From contig JAIWZP010000109.1 in the NCBI GenBank assembly GCA_025201375.1, positions 1 through 10,640 of the forward strand: 10,640 nt of DNA. The letters run 5' to 3'. Origin of the DNA: Gongronella butleri. Lineage: Eukaryota; Mucoromycota; Mucoromycetes; Mucorales; Cunninghamellaceae. The position numbers and the translations under genes were made by a program. The notes under the pieces were generated by a model. It saw nothing but the letters and a program-made list of their open reading frames with translations. It did not search any database and had not been told where the DNA came from. Below are positions 1-8,493 of this stretch, one piece after another; the stretch's first letter is position 1, and every line of letters begins with the position of its first letter.

Positions 1-1
1 C

Positions 2-364
2 CTCAAGAAGGCTGCCAAGCCCAAGACGATTGCCAAGACCACGGTCACGCTTGGTAAAGCGAGGGGGGGATGAGGAGATGGAGCGAGTTTTAAACACGTT
101 TTGACGCGTTTTTTTTTAGATGTCAAGCCCTGGGATGATGAGACCAACATGGACGAATTGACGGCTGGTGTCAAGGCGATTGCCATGGACGGTCTGTTGT
201 GGGGTGGTTCGCAATTGGTTGCCATTGGCTTTGGCATCAAGAAGCTCCAGATCAACTGCGTTGTTGAGGACGACAAGGTGTCCATGGACGACTTGCAGGA
301 GGCCATTGAGGGTCTTGAGGACTATGTCCAATCGGTCGATGTTGCCGCCATGCAAAAGATCTAA
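2..364 (+). CDS. EFB1: Elongation factor 1-beta (eEF1B-alpha), C-terminal part, two exons
   Basis: This is the guanine-nucleotide exchange factor for eEF1A: it swaps GDP for GTP on eEF1A in the cytosol during translation elongation. The visible exons are 2-53 and 120-364, joined by a 66-nt GT-AG intron with a U-rich acceptor. The codon split G|AT gives Asp. The protein is 5'-truncated by the window edge and starts in the lysine/alanine-rich linker (KKAAKPK). The conserved GEF domain follows: [20 protein letters not shown], then [20 protein letters not shown], and it ends in the family tail [12 protein letters not shown]. eEF1B-delta-like proteins share this domain, but the short form and tail fit the fungal EFB1 type. 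The identification is very secure; the N-terminal half is outside the window. Confidence 0.95.
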
Positions 365-1600
365 GCTGCTCGCCTGGTTTTCCCCACTAAAATCCATTGA
401 TGTTTTTTTTTTCGTTTTATTTTATTTTTTTCTGTGATCATTGTGCAATGCTTGGGATGTCGGGGATATCGGGAGTGCCCCCTGAGCTCGTGCGAGCGGC
501 GTGTGGTGGAAATTTTTTGAAGGGGGTGGCCCACAGGGTCCAAATTGAGTGATTTGTGGGTGCTCGTGCACGCGTTTTCCGCAAAAAAAAAAAGGGCCCA
601 TTGTCCCTTTTCGTGGATTTTCCATGGTCGACCGATGCGAGCGTGACCCAGGCATGGGATGGGTCATTATCTCATTAATGCATGCGCACGAGAAAAAAAT
701 TAGAGAGAAAACAAGGGCTGCAGCGTAATGATGGGCCAATTTCTAAAATTGACATTGATCGTTGCAGATCCGGCAATGCATTCGGTTTCGGAAATGTGCC
801 CTTGTTTTTTTTTTTTTTTGTTCGCTGCTGCAGTCTTGGCAAAAAGGCACACAGTCCCCTGTTTCCCTCGTTTTTTTTTTTTTTTTTTTGTTTGACATGC
901 ACACCAAAAGCAGATTTGACACCATCCCATGGTTCTCGCGCCTCCTTTTTTTTGCTTCTTGGATGCACGCTGTTACACAAGGCATGGTGGATGCCATGAG
1001 TGGCGGGACGTTAAATCCAGCCTTTTCACGTCACGGTGATGCAAAAGCGGCCGAGCAGACGGCCATTGATTCCGACTAGGGTGGAACAAAAAAAGATGGA
1101 TGGCGTCAGCACAACAAAAGTGACGCGCCACACGTGCGCCGAGGGGGGCTGCTTGGGCAGTAACGGGAACAAGTCGCAAAAAGGAAAAGGGGGTGCTGTT
1201 CGCGGCGCGCATCGAGGCAAAAAGGGCATTGTTGCACGAAAACTAGACTCGCCCGCCGGCTTTCCAGAAAAGCACAAAGGAAAAAAACACGGCCACGCGC
1301 AAAAGGGCAAGCAGTTGCTTTATTTGGAAGGATTGCTGGGCAATTTGGCTGGCAAAAGACAAAAGGGAGCTCTCCCCTCCAAAACACCTATTTCTTGAGC
1401 AGCTCCCTTTTTTTTTTATTCTCTCTTTTTATTCTTTTTTTTTTATTTTTCGTCTCTTTTTTTTCTCTCTCTCTCTTTTTTTTTTTTCTTTTTTTCAGTC
1501 CGACCGGTCGTATTCCGTGTTTTTTTTTCTCTCTCTCTCTCTCTCACTCTCTCTCTCTCCCCGTCCAATTTTTTTTTCTTGGTCCTTGTTTTGCATCAGC
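365..1600. other. Intergenic region, homopolymer-rich, no supported gene
   Basis: This lies between the eEF1B-alpha stop and the Zn2Cys6 start. It contains many T and A runs (for example near 805-819, 871-889 and 584-594) and no ORF with domain-like content. The longest frame, at 1036-1398, starts with GTG, is Lys/Gly-rich and has no family resemblance. The left part must hold the eEF1B-alpha 3'UTR, although I see no perfect AATAAA. The right part must hold the promoter of the Zn2Cys6 gene. Confidence 0.7.
1402..1600 (+). promoter_or_regulatory. Pyrimidine-rich (CT/T) promoter and 5' leader
   Basis: Nearly 200 nt directly upstream of the Zn2Cys6 ATG consist almost entirely of T and CT repeats on the coding strand, including a long CT dinucleotide run around 1529-1560. 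CT-rich blocks before the start codon are common in fungal promoters and leaders. A TTTTTTCAG at about 1490-1498 could be a 5'UTR splice acceptor, but I find no partner donor. No TATA box is obvious. Confidence 0.5.
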
Positions 1601-2287
1601 ATGTCGACGGATGTCAGCGTGGAACCACGCAAAAAACGCACCAAGATAGTGAGCGCGTGCAGCGAGTGCCGTCGGCGCAAGACAAAGTGCAACGGTGAGC
1701 AGCCGTGCAAGAGTTGTCAAAAGTCGGCTGTGCCGTGCACGTACCCGACCATCTCTCACGCCGAGGACAAGCGCAACCACCTGAACAAAATGGCTCTGGA
1801 AGCAATTGAGCAGCGCCTGCAAACGATTGAGGATCTTTTACAGGCATTGCTCCAGGGTCGGCTGCACCCACGCCATCATTCGGTCAATTGCGGTTCACTG
1901 GCCACGCCACCAGGATCCAAGCCCATCTCATCGTCCAGTGCGTCGCCTCCACCACAACAACAGCAACAGCCACCACCACCACCACCACCACCATTGTCTT
2001 CTGCCGCTTATTCGCCACCATTGCCCGCCGCCACCGTCAGCCCCGCAAGCAGCAGCACCACCACAAGCAGCGCCGCGCAGCAACAGCCGAGCTTCCCGAC
2101 CCCGTCTTATGACCTGCGCCTGCCACCCATCCAAGACATGGACGCATTCCCATCCAATGCCACAGACACAGAGCTCCCCCCATTGACCTACGCGTCATCC
2201 ACCATCTCCAATGGCCATACCCAGCATGACGACGACCCACGTGTATTTTTATTCAGCAAAAAGCGAAAGCATGATGCCGAACTATAG
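1601..2287 (+). CDS. Zn2Cys6 (Gal4-type) binuclear-cluster transcription factor
   Basis: This is a probable sequence-specific nuclear DNA-binding regulator of 228 residues, read as one exon. The zinc cluster lies at about residues 20-46 with spacing C-x2-C-x6-C-x5-C-x2-C-x6-C, which is the fungal Zn2Cys6 signature. It is preceded by a basic stretch (RKKRTK). A heptad-like helix (ALEAIEQRLQTIEDLLQALL) follows at about residues 66-85 and fits a dimerisation coiled coil. The rest is low-complexity Pro/Gln/Ser/Thr, plausibly activating, and it ends with a basic KKRKH. I chose ATG 1601 because the upstream frame is only translated CT repeat (Leu-Ser runs). There is no fungal-specific regulatory middle-homology domain, so it is small for the family. 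Its target genes cannot be inferred. Confidence 0.88.
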   Translation: MSTDVSVEPRKKRTKIVSACSECRRRKTKCNGEQPCKSCQKSAVPCTYPTISHAEDKRNHLNKMALEAIEQRLQTIEDLLQALLQGRLHPRHHSVNCGSLATPPGSKPISSSSASPPPQQQQQPPPPPPPPLSSAAYSPPLPAATVSPASSSTTTSSAAQQQPSFPTPSYDLRLPPIQDMDAFPSNATDTELPPLTYASSTISNGHTQHDDDPRVFLFSKKRKHDAEL

Positions 2288-2619
2288 CCCCAAATCTAGA
2301 TTGATTTTCCCATTTTACATATTTATTCACCTCTCCTCCCATTGTTCTCTTTTCCCTCCCCCTCCCGCGCCTCCTGCTTTTTGCGTCTCCTTGGCCCTCC
2401 CCTCCTCCCCCCTTTTTTTCCCGTCCCATTGCGCTCCTTTTTTTTCGAAATTATGTATAGCCTTCACCCCCCCCATTTATTGTTATCTTTTCTACTCACA
2501 ATTACCCCAATAATAAATCATTGTTCCTTTTTTTAATTTGCTCGCCCCTGCCCTAAATATGATTTTGAAAAAAATGTAGACCAAGAATTTTATTAAAACA
2601 CCTTCTCCATGACTTTTTA
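2288..2619. other. Convergent intergenic region holding both 3'UTRs
   Basis: This is 332 nt between two tail-to-tail stop codons. The plus strand is C/T-rich with short C and T runs. The left part serves the Zn2Cys6 gene (AATAAA at 2512). The right edge holds the duplicated kynureninase tail described separately. No gene is seen. Confidence 0.65.
2512..2517 (+). terminator. AATAAA poly(A) signal of the Zn2Cys6 gene
   Basis: A perfect AATAAA lies about 225 nt after the stop codon, in the short space between the convergent Zn2Cys6 and kynureninase genes. Its position and strand suit 3'-end formation of the plus-strand gene. Confidence 0.5.
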
Positions 2620-2640
2620 TTAAAACACCTTGTCCATGAC
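2587..2640 (-). repeat. 27-bp tandem duplication of the kynureninase C-terminus and poly(A) signal
   Basis: Two copies lie at about 2587-2613 and 2614-2640 with a period of 27 nt. They differ mainly by one base (GAC versus GAG in the minus-strand reading). Each copy encodes VM[D/E]KVF followed by TAA. Each carries AATAAA on the minus strand (2616-2621 and 2589-2594), the first overlapping the stop codon itself. The period is nine codons, so the outer copy is still in frame behind the functional stop. Confidence 0.85.
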
Positions 2641-4509
2641 TTCTTTCAGGCACGTGACGCCACGGTACACGTCTTGGTACGAGTTGTACAAGGGCACAGG
2701 CGCGAGTCGGATGACCGTGGGCTTGCGCTCGTCGCAAATCACGCCGTGAGCGTGCAATCCGTCAAACACATCCATCATCTTGGTTGGGAATTCGAGCGAC
2801 AGCTGGCAGCCACGTGCATCCGGGTCCGACGGCGTCAGAATGCGTACATTGCCAGCCGCAAAGTGGCTCGCGAGCATCAAACGCAGCAGACGCTCCATGT
2901 ACAGCGTGAGACCACGTGACTTTTGGCGCAGCTTCTCCACACCGCCAGCCTGGTCATACAGCTGCAACGACGACATGAGTGCAATCGTCGACAGCACGTT
3001 CGGATTGCTCTGTTGGTATCCAGACGCGCCTTCGCTCGGGCGGAACTCTGAAAAAAAAAAAAGACGCGTAAATAAAAAAGAAAAATCACACTCCTTCTTT
3101 TAAAAACTTGCCTGGATCCATGTCAAAGCGATTCTCCTTTTGGTTGCCCCACCAGCCAGCCAATCTAGGTCAAAGGGACATGATGATTAGCAAAGCGACT
3201 CTTTTTTTTTTCTTTTTTTCTTTTTTTGTCGTGTTTTTCACTGGCAAGGAGGATTACCTGGGACGCGACGTGTCCTTTGCGTATTTTTCGTGGACAAAGA
3301 GACCAGCAATGCCACCGGCACCCGTGTTGAGGTATTTGTAAGAGCACCAGCAGGCAAAGTCCACCTGCCACTCATGCAGCTTCAATGGCACATTGCCCAC
3401 AGCGTGCGCAAGGTCCCAGCCGACCACGCAGCCCTAAAAACGATCAAAGCGATGAGCAAAAACAGAAAAAGCAAACTTTTGTTGTACCTTTTCTTGTGCA
3501 TAGGCGGTGATGGTGGGGATATCAAAGAATTGGCCCGTGTAATATTGCACGCCGCTGAGCATGACCAGGGCAATCTCCTTGTGGTCGTCAATGACCTTGA
3601 GAATGTCCTCGGTGCGCAACGATGTCTCGCCTTGACGTGCCGCGATCAAAACGAGGCCCTTGGCGGGATCAATGCCGCGCGATTCGAGATGCGATGTGAC
3701 CGCGTACTATGGGCAAGTGCCAATGACCGTGAGAAAAAATGCCACGCCCCCTACACACACACACAAAAATAAGGTTTTCTTTTTACATGATCGGATGGAA
3801 ATGCCTTGGCTTCAATGACAATCTTGTATCTCTCCTCTGTAGGGCGATAAAACGTCGTCATCATCAAGTGCAGGTTGCTTGTCAGCGTGTTCATCGCCGT
3901 CACTTCGACAGGCTTGGCTCCTGTGCGCGGGGAAAAAAAAAAAGAGGGGAGAATCGTGTCAAATCTCAAAATGGCTCTATTTTTCGCCCCCATCCCCCGT
4001 GTAAAATGACTTGCCCACAAGATCCGCAAGGTAGCCCTTGACTTGCTCGTCGACGGTCGCCCAAGGACGATTGAATGGATGGTTCCAGTGGCCCTCGACA
4101 CCCCTGAATCGCAAAAAAAAAAAAAAAATTTAAAGATTTGCGCACACAATGCGTCCCTTGAGCGTTTTACCGGCGGCTCCACGCATCAAATTCCTGGTTC
4201 ACAAGCGTGCGCGTCTGCTTGGGCATCAAGCCCAGCGAGTTGCCGCACAAGTATGTGCACGGGTCATCCAAATCGGCTTCTGCTTCTATTTGATGAAAAC
4301 CTCGGTGAGTGCGAGTCAACGCCAAAAGCACCACAACAAAAAGCGGCAAGCTGCCTACCATAGATAGGGTGCGGGCCAGCAACATCGCGTCGCGTGGGAA
4401 TAGCAAAGGCGTCGCGGAAGCTGGAAAGCGCGTCTTGTTGGTCCAATTCAATGGCTGTCTGCGCGTCGACGACCGCCTCGTCGCTGTAGGTCTTTACGGT
4501 GTCTAGCAT
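2620..4509 (-). CDS. BNA5: Kynureninase (L-kynurenine hydrolase), eight exons
   Basis: This PLP enzyme cleaves kynurenine or 3-hydroxykynurenine to anthranilate or 3-hydroxyanthranilate plus alanine, in the tryptophan-to-NAD pathway of the cytosol. The exons, read leftwards, are 4509-4359, 4285-4171, 4103-4015, 3920-3787, 3706-3488, 3433-3258, 3164-3112 and 3047-2620. They sum to 1365 nt and 454 residues, close to the human 465. Family motifs in order: [15 protein letters not shown], the [13 protein letters not shown] segment, [36 protein letters not shown] (Asp243, pairs with the PLP ring nitrogen), CWCSYKYLN (Lys269, Schiff base), LAGWWGN, SNPNV and [11 protein letters not shown]. Introns run 54-94 nt; introns 3 and 7 need GC donors. 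Intron 1 has a second possible acceptor that would start exon 2 at 4300 and add five residues. The gene appears intact. Confidence 0.95.
3048..3111 (-). other. GC-AG intron 7 of kynureninase
   Basis: The minus-strand donor reads G|GCAAGT and the acceptor ends TTTTCAG. Only this donor keeps the frame from MDP into [18 protein letters not shown]. The nearby GT (AA|GTTTTT) would put exon 8 out of frame and destroy conserved sequence. Confidence 0.85.
3921..4014 (-). other. GC-AG intron 3 of kynureninase
   Basis: The donor is G|GCAAGT after ...ADLVG and the acceptor is GCGCACAG. The join gives [16 protein letters not shown], which aligns with the family's IVGA...E(I/V)A(L/V)MN(A/S)LT block. The alternative GT donor five bases into the intron breaks the frame. 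Confidence 0.85.
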
Positions 4510-4923
4510 GGTGGAAAAAATAAAATAAAAAAGAAAAAGAAAAGAGAGAGCCAGGCTTTGGGAGTCCGACTGCCTTTTTAGCCTTCCAAATAAGGTTTGC
4601 CCCTTGTCCGCTGCCAGGTGAAAACGCCCAATGGCGTTCAATTGGAGCACAGACACTCCCTGAGACCGTGGGCCCACGCGTAAAAAAAAAAAAAAAGACC
4701 AACAGACATGACACACCACCATTACACATTCATTTCATTAAAAAGAACGTCACTCTCCGGCCATCCCTATCCTTGACAAAAGGGGAAAAAATGATAAGAT
4801 TTCCATTGGTACACCACTCGCATAGAGTCATGCCACTCGCGTAGAGTCAATTCGCGAAAAAAGGACAACTTTTTTTTGCTTTCTACGCCTTATTTTCACC
4901 AACTCTGACCTGTTTTTTCCGCA
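4510..4923. other. Kynureninase 5' flank and 3' flank of the next minus-strand gene
   Basis: No gene is seen. The kynureninase promoter must lie here; the bases just before its ATG read ACC on the minus strand. A 19-bp imperfect tandem pair (CCACTCGC[A/G]TAGAGTCA) lies at 4814-4851. A and T runs are frequent. The right half probably includes the 3'UTR of the minus-strand exons ending at 4924. Confidence 0.55.
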
Positions 4924-5097
4924 CTATATTAGATCCGTCCGCTCTAGAATGTGCAGATAGGAGCGCATCATCTCTTGGAAAAAAAAAAAGGTAAAAAGTG
5001 AAAAAAAAAATCAAAAAGGTCCATTTACACTCGGAACGTCAGGTTTGAACAAGAAATGCATCGCGCGCGCATTGACCTCTCCACCGCCAAGCATAAT
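4924..5097 (-). CDS. C-terminal exon pair of an unrecognised protein (partial or relic)
   Basis: The minus-strand blocks are 5097-5029 and 4971-4924. The first follows a good acceptor (GATTTCAG) and reads LGGGEVNARAMHFLFKPDVP. A 57-nt intron with donor GTAAAT and a T-rich 3' side leads to MMRSYLHILERTDLI and a TAG. An alternative junction (A|GTGTAA to CCAAG|AG) swaps one residue, Ser for Lys, and keeps the frame. The text looks like conserved protein, not random translation, but I do not recognise the family. No upstream exon with a matching donor is visible before the gene-poor region begins. The gene may therefore be cut off by an insertion, or may have an upstream exon I missed. Confidence 0.45.
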
Positions 5098-5109
5098 CTG
5101 AAATCATAA

Positions 5110-7340
5110 ACATCTATAGTCACGTTTTGGATGAAAATCGACCTTAAAGCTTGAATTTAGCTTTGTGCGGCGATTGCGCCTTTGGTTTTTTTTGCGAGAG
5201 CTTGGCTCAGAGTATTTGTAGTGAAAACAATTCTGAGCAGCTCGTGAAGCCTTGCATCATGAAATCGCGAGATACACGCGGTCGAAAAAGTGCCATTTCC
5301 GGCATTCTGATTTAGAACATCGTTTTTGCGCGCTTTCCACGTGCATTTTTGAATTTTCAACGCGTCATTGATGAAGGAGATGTGTAGAGAAACCGATTCT
5401 CTGCCAGATTTTGATCGGTTGTCATTTTATTTTGCAGAGGTATACGCTGTCCAAACTTTTAAAAACTGGATTTTCTAATTGGTGCAAAGAAACATCATGG
5501 TCCCATTGGCCCGACACACGTCCTGTACATGTCACCAGCTCCTGATGACCCAGGAGTTCGTGTCGTCTTGCCAGATCCATGACAAAAACGGTGCGGCTCG
5601 CGTGTATCGTTTCACATTTTGCAAGACCGAGAGCGCGTGTGCGGCACCATCATGCCATCCTGTCTTTTGCCATGTTTTAAAACCTCAGCGGGCAGGAGAG
5701 CGCTCAGAGAGAGAGAGCGTCAAAAAATCGGTGTAGCACTACCAAAATTAAAACAAAAAAAATGGCAACAAACGCCTTTTTTTTTGCTAAACATCATACC
5801 TCGAACCCACATTTGTCGCACTTTACTCATCTTTTAGGCTATCATAGGAAGAGAACGCGACAAAAGACGTCGAACGAGCCCAGTTTCGCAGATGTAAGCG
5901 CTGATTTGAGCAACATGGACTGAGTTTTCAAAAATAGGCGAAACGGAGCCGCATCGCAAAATGTGAGATCGAGGTCCTTGGATATCCGCCAAACTTGGTC
6001 ACAGCGTAGATCCCTTTGATTGAGCACTAGACATGCAAAAAAAAACAGAGGTCGATCTGCTCAATTCCGAGCAAATTGAATTTACAAGTTTTTCTTTGAG
6101 AGCCTTGCGCGGGGCAAGAGAGCGCGATAGCGCTGCTCCGACGCATTCATCACGTAGGCATGGCTATGGCGCACAAAATGCCTTTGTTAAGCGATTGCGT
6201 CACGCGTCTGTGTCACGTACAATCACGCTGTGAAAATCATGCAAAACAAGGGTCGCACGGAACCGGTTTTTTCACAGCAACTTGCAGCCTCGTCCCTTTG
6301 CGATCTCCATGACGGAAACACGCATCACGTCCTGTTTTCTTTGTGGAATCAACTTTGGGGATGTTGCGGTGCGTTTTCGCCAACTTGGCCCTTGCACCAA
6401 AACGTGATCTTTTTTGAAAACCATGGTCATTTACAGGCCAATGGCCATGCCGACTTTGGTCGCTGACACCGCGTTCGTTTGTCTTTTTTTCATGCCCTGT
6501 CACGGGTCAAAATAGAAAAGCAATGGGAGCACTTTGATTTTCCCATTTTGGCCATTCTGGGTGTGCCCCTGTCAAAAATCACAATTTTCCAAATTTGTGT
6601 TTTCTCGACGCTCAGGCATTGTAGAGATGCGAAAACGGCTCCTTTGAAAGGGTTCCATTTTCTCCATCAGATGCTTGTGTCTGTGGTGTCACTCAAGACT
6701 ATAAAAGACTGGTTTGCTTTGTCAGCGCGATTTTGAAAGCAAATGCCTAAAAGTTGCGCAATGCACGTCCTGCCCATGGCTCGTTTTGCTTGGGTACGAG
6801 CACCATGCCTCAGACACCTATTCCGAGCGCGTACACGACAACCTTTTTTTTTTTGGAGGGGCCGTGTCATAACATATTTGCCTTCTCAAAGGCGCTCAAT
6901 GCGCCCGCCCGTGACACGCACACCAGGCCATCACCTTGGGAGAGGCGGCTTCCGAGCCACGTTGCCAAAGTCGTCACCAAATAAAGCTGCGCGCGTGTCG
7001 CGCGTTACACAAATCCATGTTACTCGACTAAAATAGCCCATTTTTCAGCCGTTTTTCAGTCATTTTTTCAAGTCTCTTTACTACATTCAGAGGTGCGAGC
7101 GTGGACGATGCGCTATTGACGCGTTTTTGAGCTTTGACGCGCGCGGCGCAATTTACTTTCGACTAAAAGGGGGAAAATGAGCATAAACACTCAAAAACAA
7201 CATACACACGCGTGTGTGCGCGCGGCGCGTAAAAAAAAAAAAAAAAAAAAAAAGACAAAGCACGCGCCCCGAGTTGCCAAATGCCTGTAGGCCAGCGCGA
7301 AAACTAATTCATGAAAAGAAAAACCACGTCAATGTGTTTT
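5110..7340. other. Gene-poor accessory region, no supported coding sequence
   Basis: About 2.2 kb contain only short frames (for example 5479-5736, 6230-6466 and 6479-6736, all +) without recognisable motifs, good starts or splice-supported continuations. It has little of the housekeeping-like exon text seen to the left. Near its right end are direct repeats of TTTGACGCG-like words (7115-7145), a perfect 14-bp palindrome and a 23-A run. It could be a decayed element or regulatory DNA; the sequence does not decide. Confidence 0.5.
7204..7253. repeat. Palindrome ACACACGCGTGTGT next to GC-rich word and A23 tract
   Basis: Bases 7204-7217 form a perfect 14-bp palindrome. It is followed by CGCGCGGCGCG and then 23 consecutive A residues (7231-7253). 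The alternating purine-pyrimidine run could adopt Z-DNA or a hairpin. Function unknown. Confidence 0.6.
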
Positions 7341-7365
7341 TTTTATCGTGGCAAATGATGGAGAC

Positions 7366-7920
7366 ATGAGGGGCGTCGGAAAAAATCCAACGATGGCAAC
7401 AGACAGGGAACCAATAGAGGATAGGGACAGATCACGGCAATTCGACCAGAATTGGCGACTCGTGGTCGCGGCTTCGTTAGTGGAATACAAATTGATCAAA
7501 CGACAGAAGCATCGAGAAGGTTTCTTGAACGGCGCATTCGACAACTTCGTACGCTTCTTGCATGGAATGATTCAGATTGCCATGGATGTCGCGGATGTGA
7601 CAAGTGAGCTCAGTGCAGGGCTCAATTGGGCACGCGACGTTTTCACGAGGACTTCGACGGTTGCCAACGAAGCCGTCTGCGCGCAAAATCTGTTCCATTT
7701 TTGTATGCATCCCGCCATTGATGGTGCCGCCCGGCCAAGATCGAGTCCGAAATCCATGCACCATATGTTGCATCAACTTGACATGGCCAGAAGAATGTCG
7801 TATTCGGCGAATTCTGGCCGGAATCGTGTTGTCCATGACACACAGCGGGCACCCGACGGGGCGCTCGGACTTGCTCAAATGAGCCGCATGGACGGATCAA
7901 CAGAGAGCACTTTGGGTTGA
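7366..7920 (+). CDS. Alternative plus-strand ORF, 184 residues, hypothetical
   Basis: From ATG 7366 the frame runs 184 residues to TGA 7918-7920, fully overlapping the minus-strand zinc-finger-like frame in antisense codon register. It includes WRLVVAASLVEYKLIKRQKH and HGMIQIAMDVADVTSELSAG, which look weakly helical, and then a polar tail. No motif or family is recognised. Because RNY-type codons are symmetrical between register-matched strands, only one of the two readings is likely real. I slightly favour the minus strand because of its Cys/His pattern. Confidence 0.25.
   Translation: MRGVGKNPTMATDREPIEDRDRSRQFDQNWRLVVAASLVEYKLIKRQKHREGFLNGAFDNFVRFLHGMIQIAMDVADVTSELSAGLNWARDVFTRTSTVANEAVCAQNLFHFCMHPAIDGAARPRSSPKSMHHMLHQLDMARRMSYSANSGRNRVVHDTQRAPDGALGLAQMSRMDGSTESTLG
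7477..7878 (-). pseudogene. Zinc-finger-like hypothetical protein, no ATG (possible relic)
   Basis: The minus-strand frame is open from 7896 down to a TAA at 7477. It has two Cys/His clusters. The first has a CPLC knuckle, then SGHVKLMQHMVHGF. The second is CPIEPCTELTCHIRDIHG, like a C2H2 finger with a shortened loop. The spacing pattern and the HIRDIH ending resemble C2H2 proteins found near transposons, but I cannot name a family. There is no in-frame ATG before the first finger, and a TGA closes the frame just upstream, so it is either an internal exon or broken. The opposite strand is also open across this span in codon register, so antisense artefact cannot be excluded for either reading. 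Confidence 0.35.
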
Positions 7921-8130
7921 TGAGGCTCGCTTTTTTTTTTTCTTTTTTCTTTTTACCTTTTAATTAACCTCTTGCTATGCTTGGCCCTCAGGGAATGCTC
8001 TTAGAGGGTGTAACAACGCGTCGCCCTTATGATAGCTGTAAAATTCAATTTGAAATCGAATGGTGTTAATTTTTGTGCCGCGCTGTATTTGTTAAAACGC
8101 TAAAAATTAACTTCAGCAAAAATGTCGTAA
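7921..8130. other. Spacer with poly-T and an inverted repeat
   Basis: A T-rich tract (7930-7956) is followed by AT-rich DNA. A perfect 10-bp inverted repeat, GTTAATTTTT (8065-8074) and AAAAATTAAC (8102-8111), has a 27-nt spacer and could form a cruciform or mark an old element end. No gene is seen. Confidence 0.5.
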
Positions 8131-8388
8131 AGTGCAACATTATTATTGATTTCACACTTAACGAACACATGTGTGAGAACTTTATTCGATTCTAAATTAA
8201 ATTTTGCATCGGCGGCGCGGAACAGCATGGCAATTCAAGCAGTTTTTGAGGCACTTTTATTAGAGCAACCCCAGCATTTGAGCCAAATCGCTATGTTCAA
8301 CAAAAACCAGCAATTGGACATGCAACTTAAATATTACCACGAGTTTCTTCACCCTCGAATAACATCTAAAACGTCAGTTAGAACTTGA
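8131..8388 (+). other. Exon-like ORF of unknown affiliation
   Basis: The frame is open from 8131 (after a TAA at 8128) to TGA 8386-8388. It has no ATG until 8227, and an acceptor-like CGTAAAG lies at its start. It reads, among others, TNTCVRTLFDSKLNFASAAR and a later helix-like stretch with LKYYHEFLHP. It could be a remnant N-terminal exon of the downstream Fanzor gene or of another gene. Against the Fanzor link, it lies outside the inverted repeats that bracket that gene. A second frame at 8132-8194 (CNIIIDFTLNEHMCENFIRF) is also protein-like and hits a stop. The whole block may therefore be frameshifted relic coding sequence. Confidence 0.25.
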
Positions 8389-8493
8389 TCATGATTGGCC
8401 AAACCCCGGGGATAATAGGTAGGCGTTGGTGCAAAATTACATTATGCATGACCAATTCCCCGAAAGTGTTACTGTACCCTGAGATGATTCTAT

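Noticed and set aside
675..997. Lys-rich minus-strand ORFs
   Set aside because: Their residues come from poly-T tracts on the plus strand. There is no conserved content.
1036..1398. 120-residue plus-strand ORF between eEF1B-alpha and the Zn2Cys6 gene
   Set aside because: It starts with GTG, is Lys/Gly-rich low complexity, shows no motif and is overlapped by equal-length minus frames. It is best read as chance in promoter DNA.
1517..1600. N-terminal extension of the Zn2Cys6 protein
   Set aside because: The frame is open only because CT repeats translate to Ser-Leu runs. The ATG at 1601 directly precedes the basic region and zinc cluster.
1601..2287. Zn2Cys6 protein as regulator of the neighbouring kynureninase gene
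   Set aside because: The genes are convergent and share no promoter. Adjacency alone does not support a regulatory link.
3290..4363. Plus-strand ORFs of 100-160 residues
   Set aside because: They are antisense shadows and run across the exons and introns of the minus-strand kynureninase, which is fully supported.
5795..5820. tRNA T-arm-like GGTTCGAG on the minus strand
   Set aside because: No complementary T-stem, anticodon arm or acceptor stem could be found around it.
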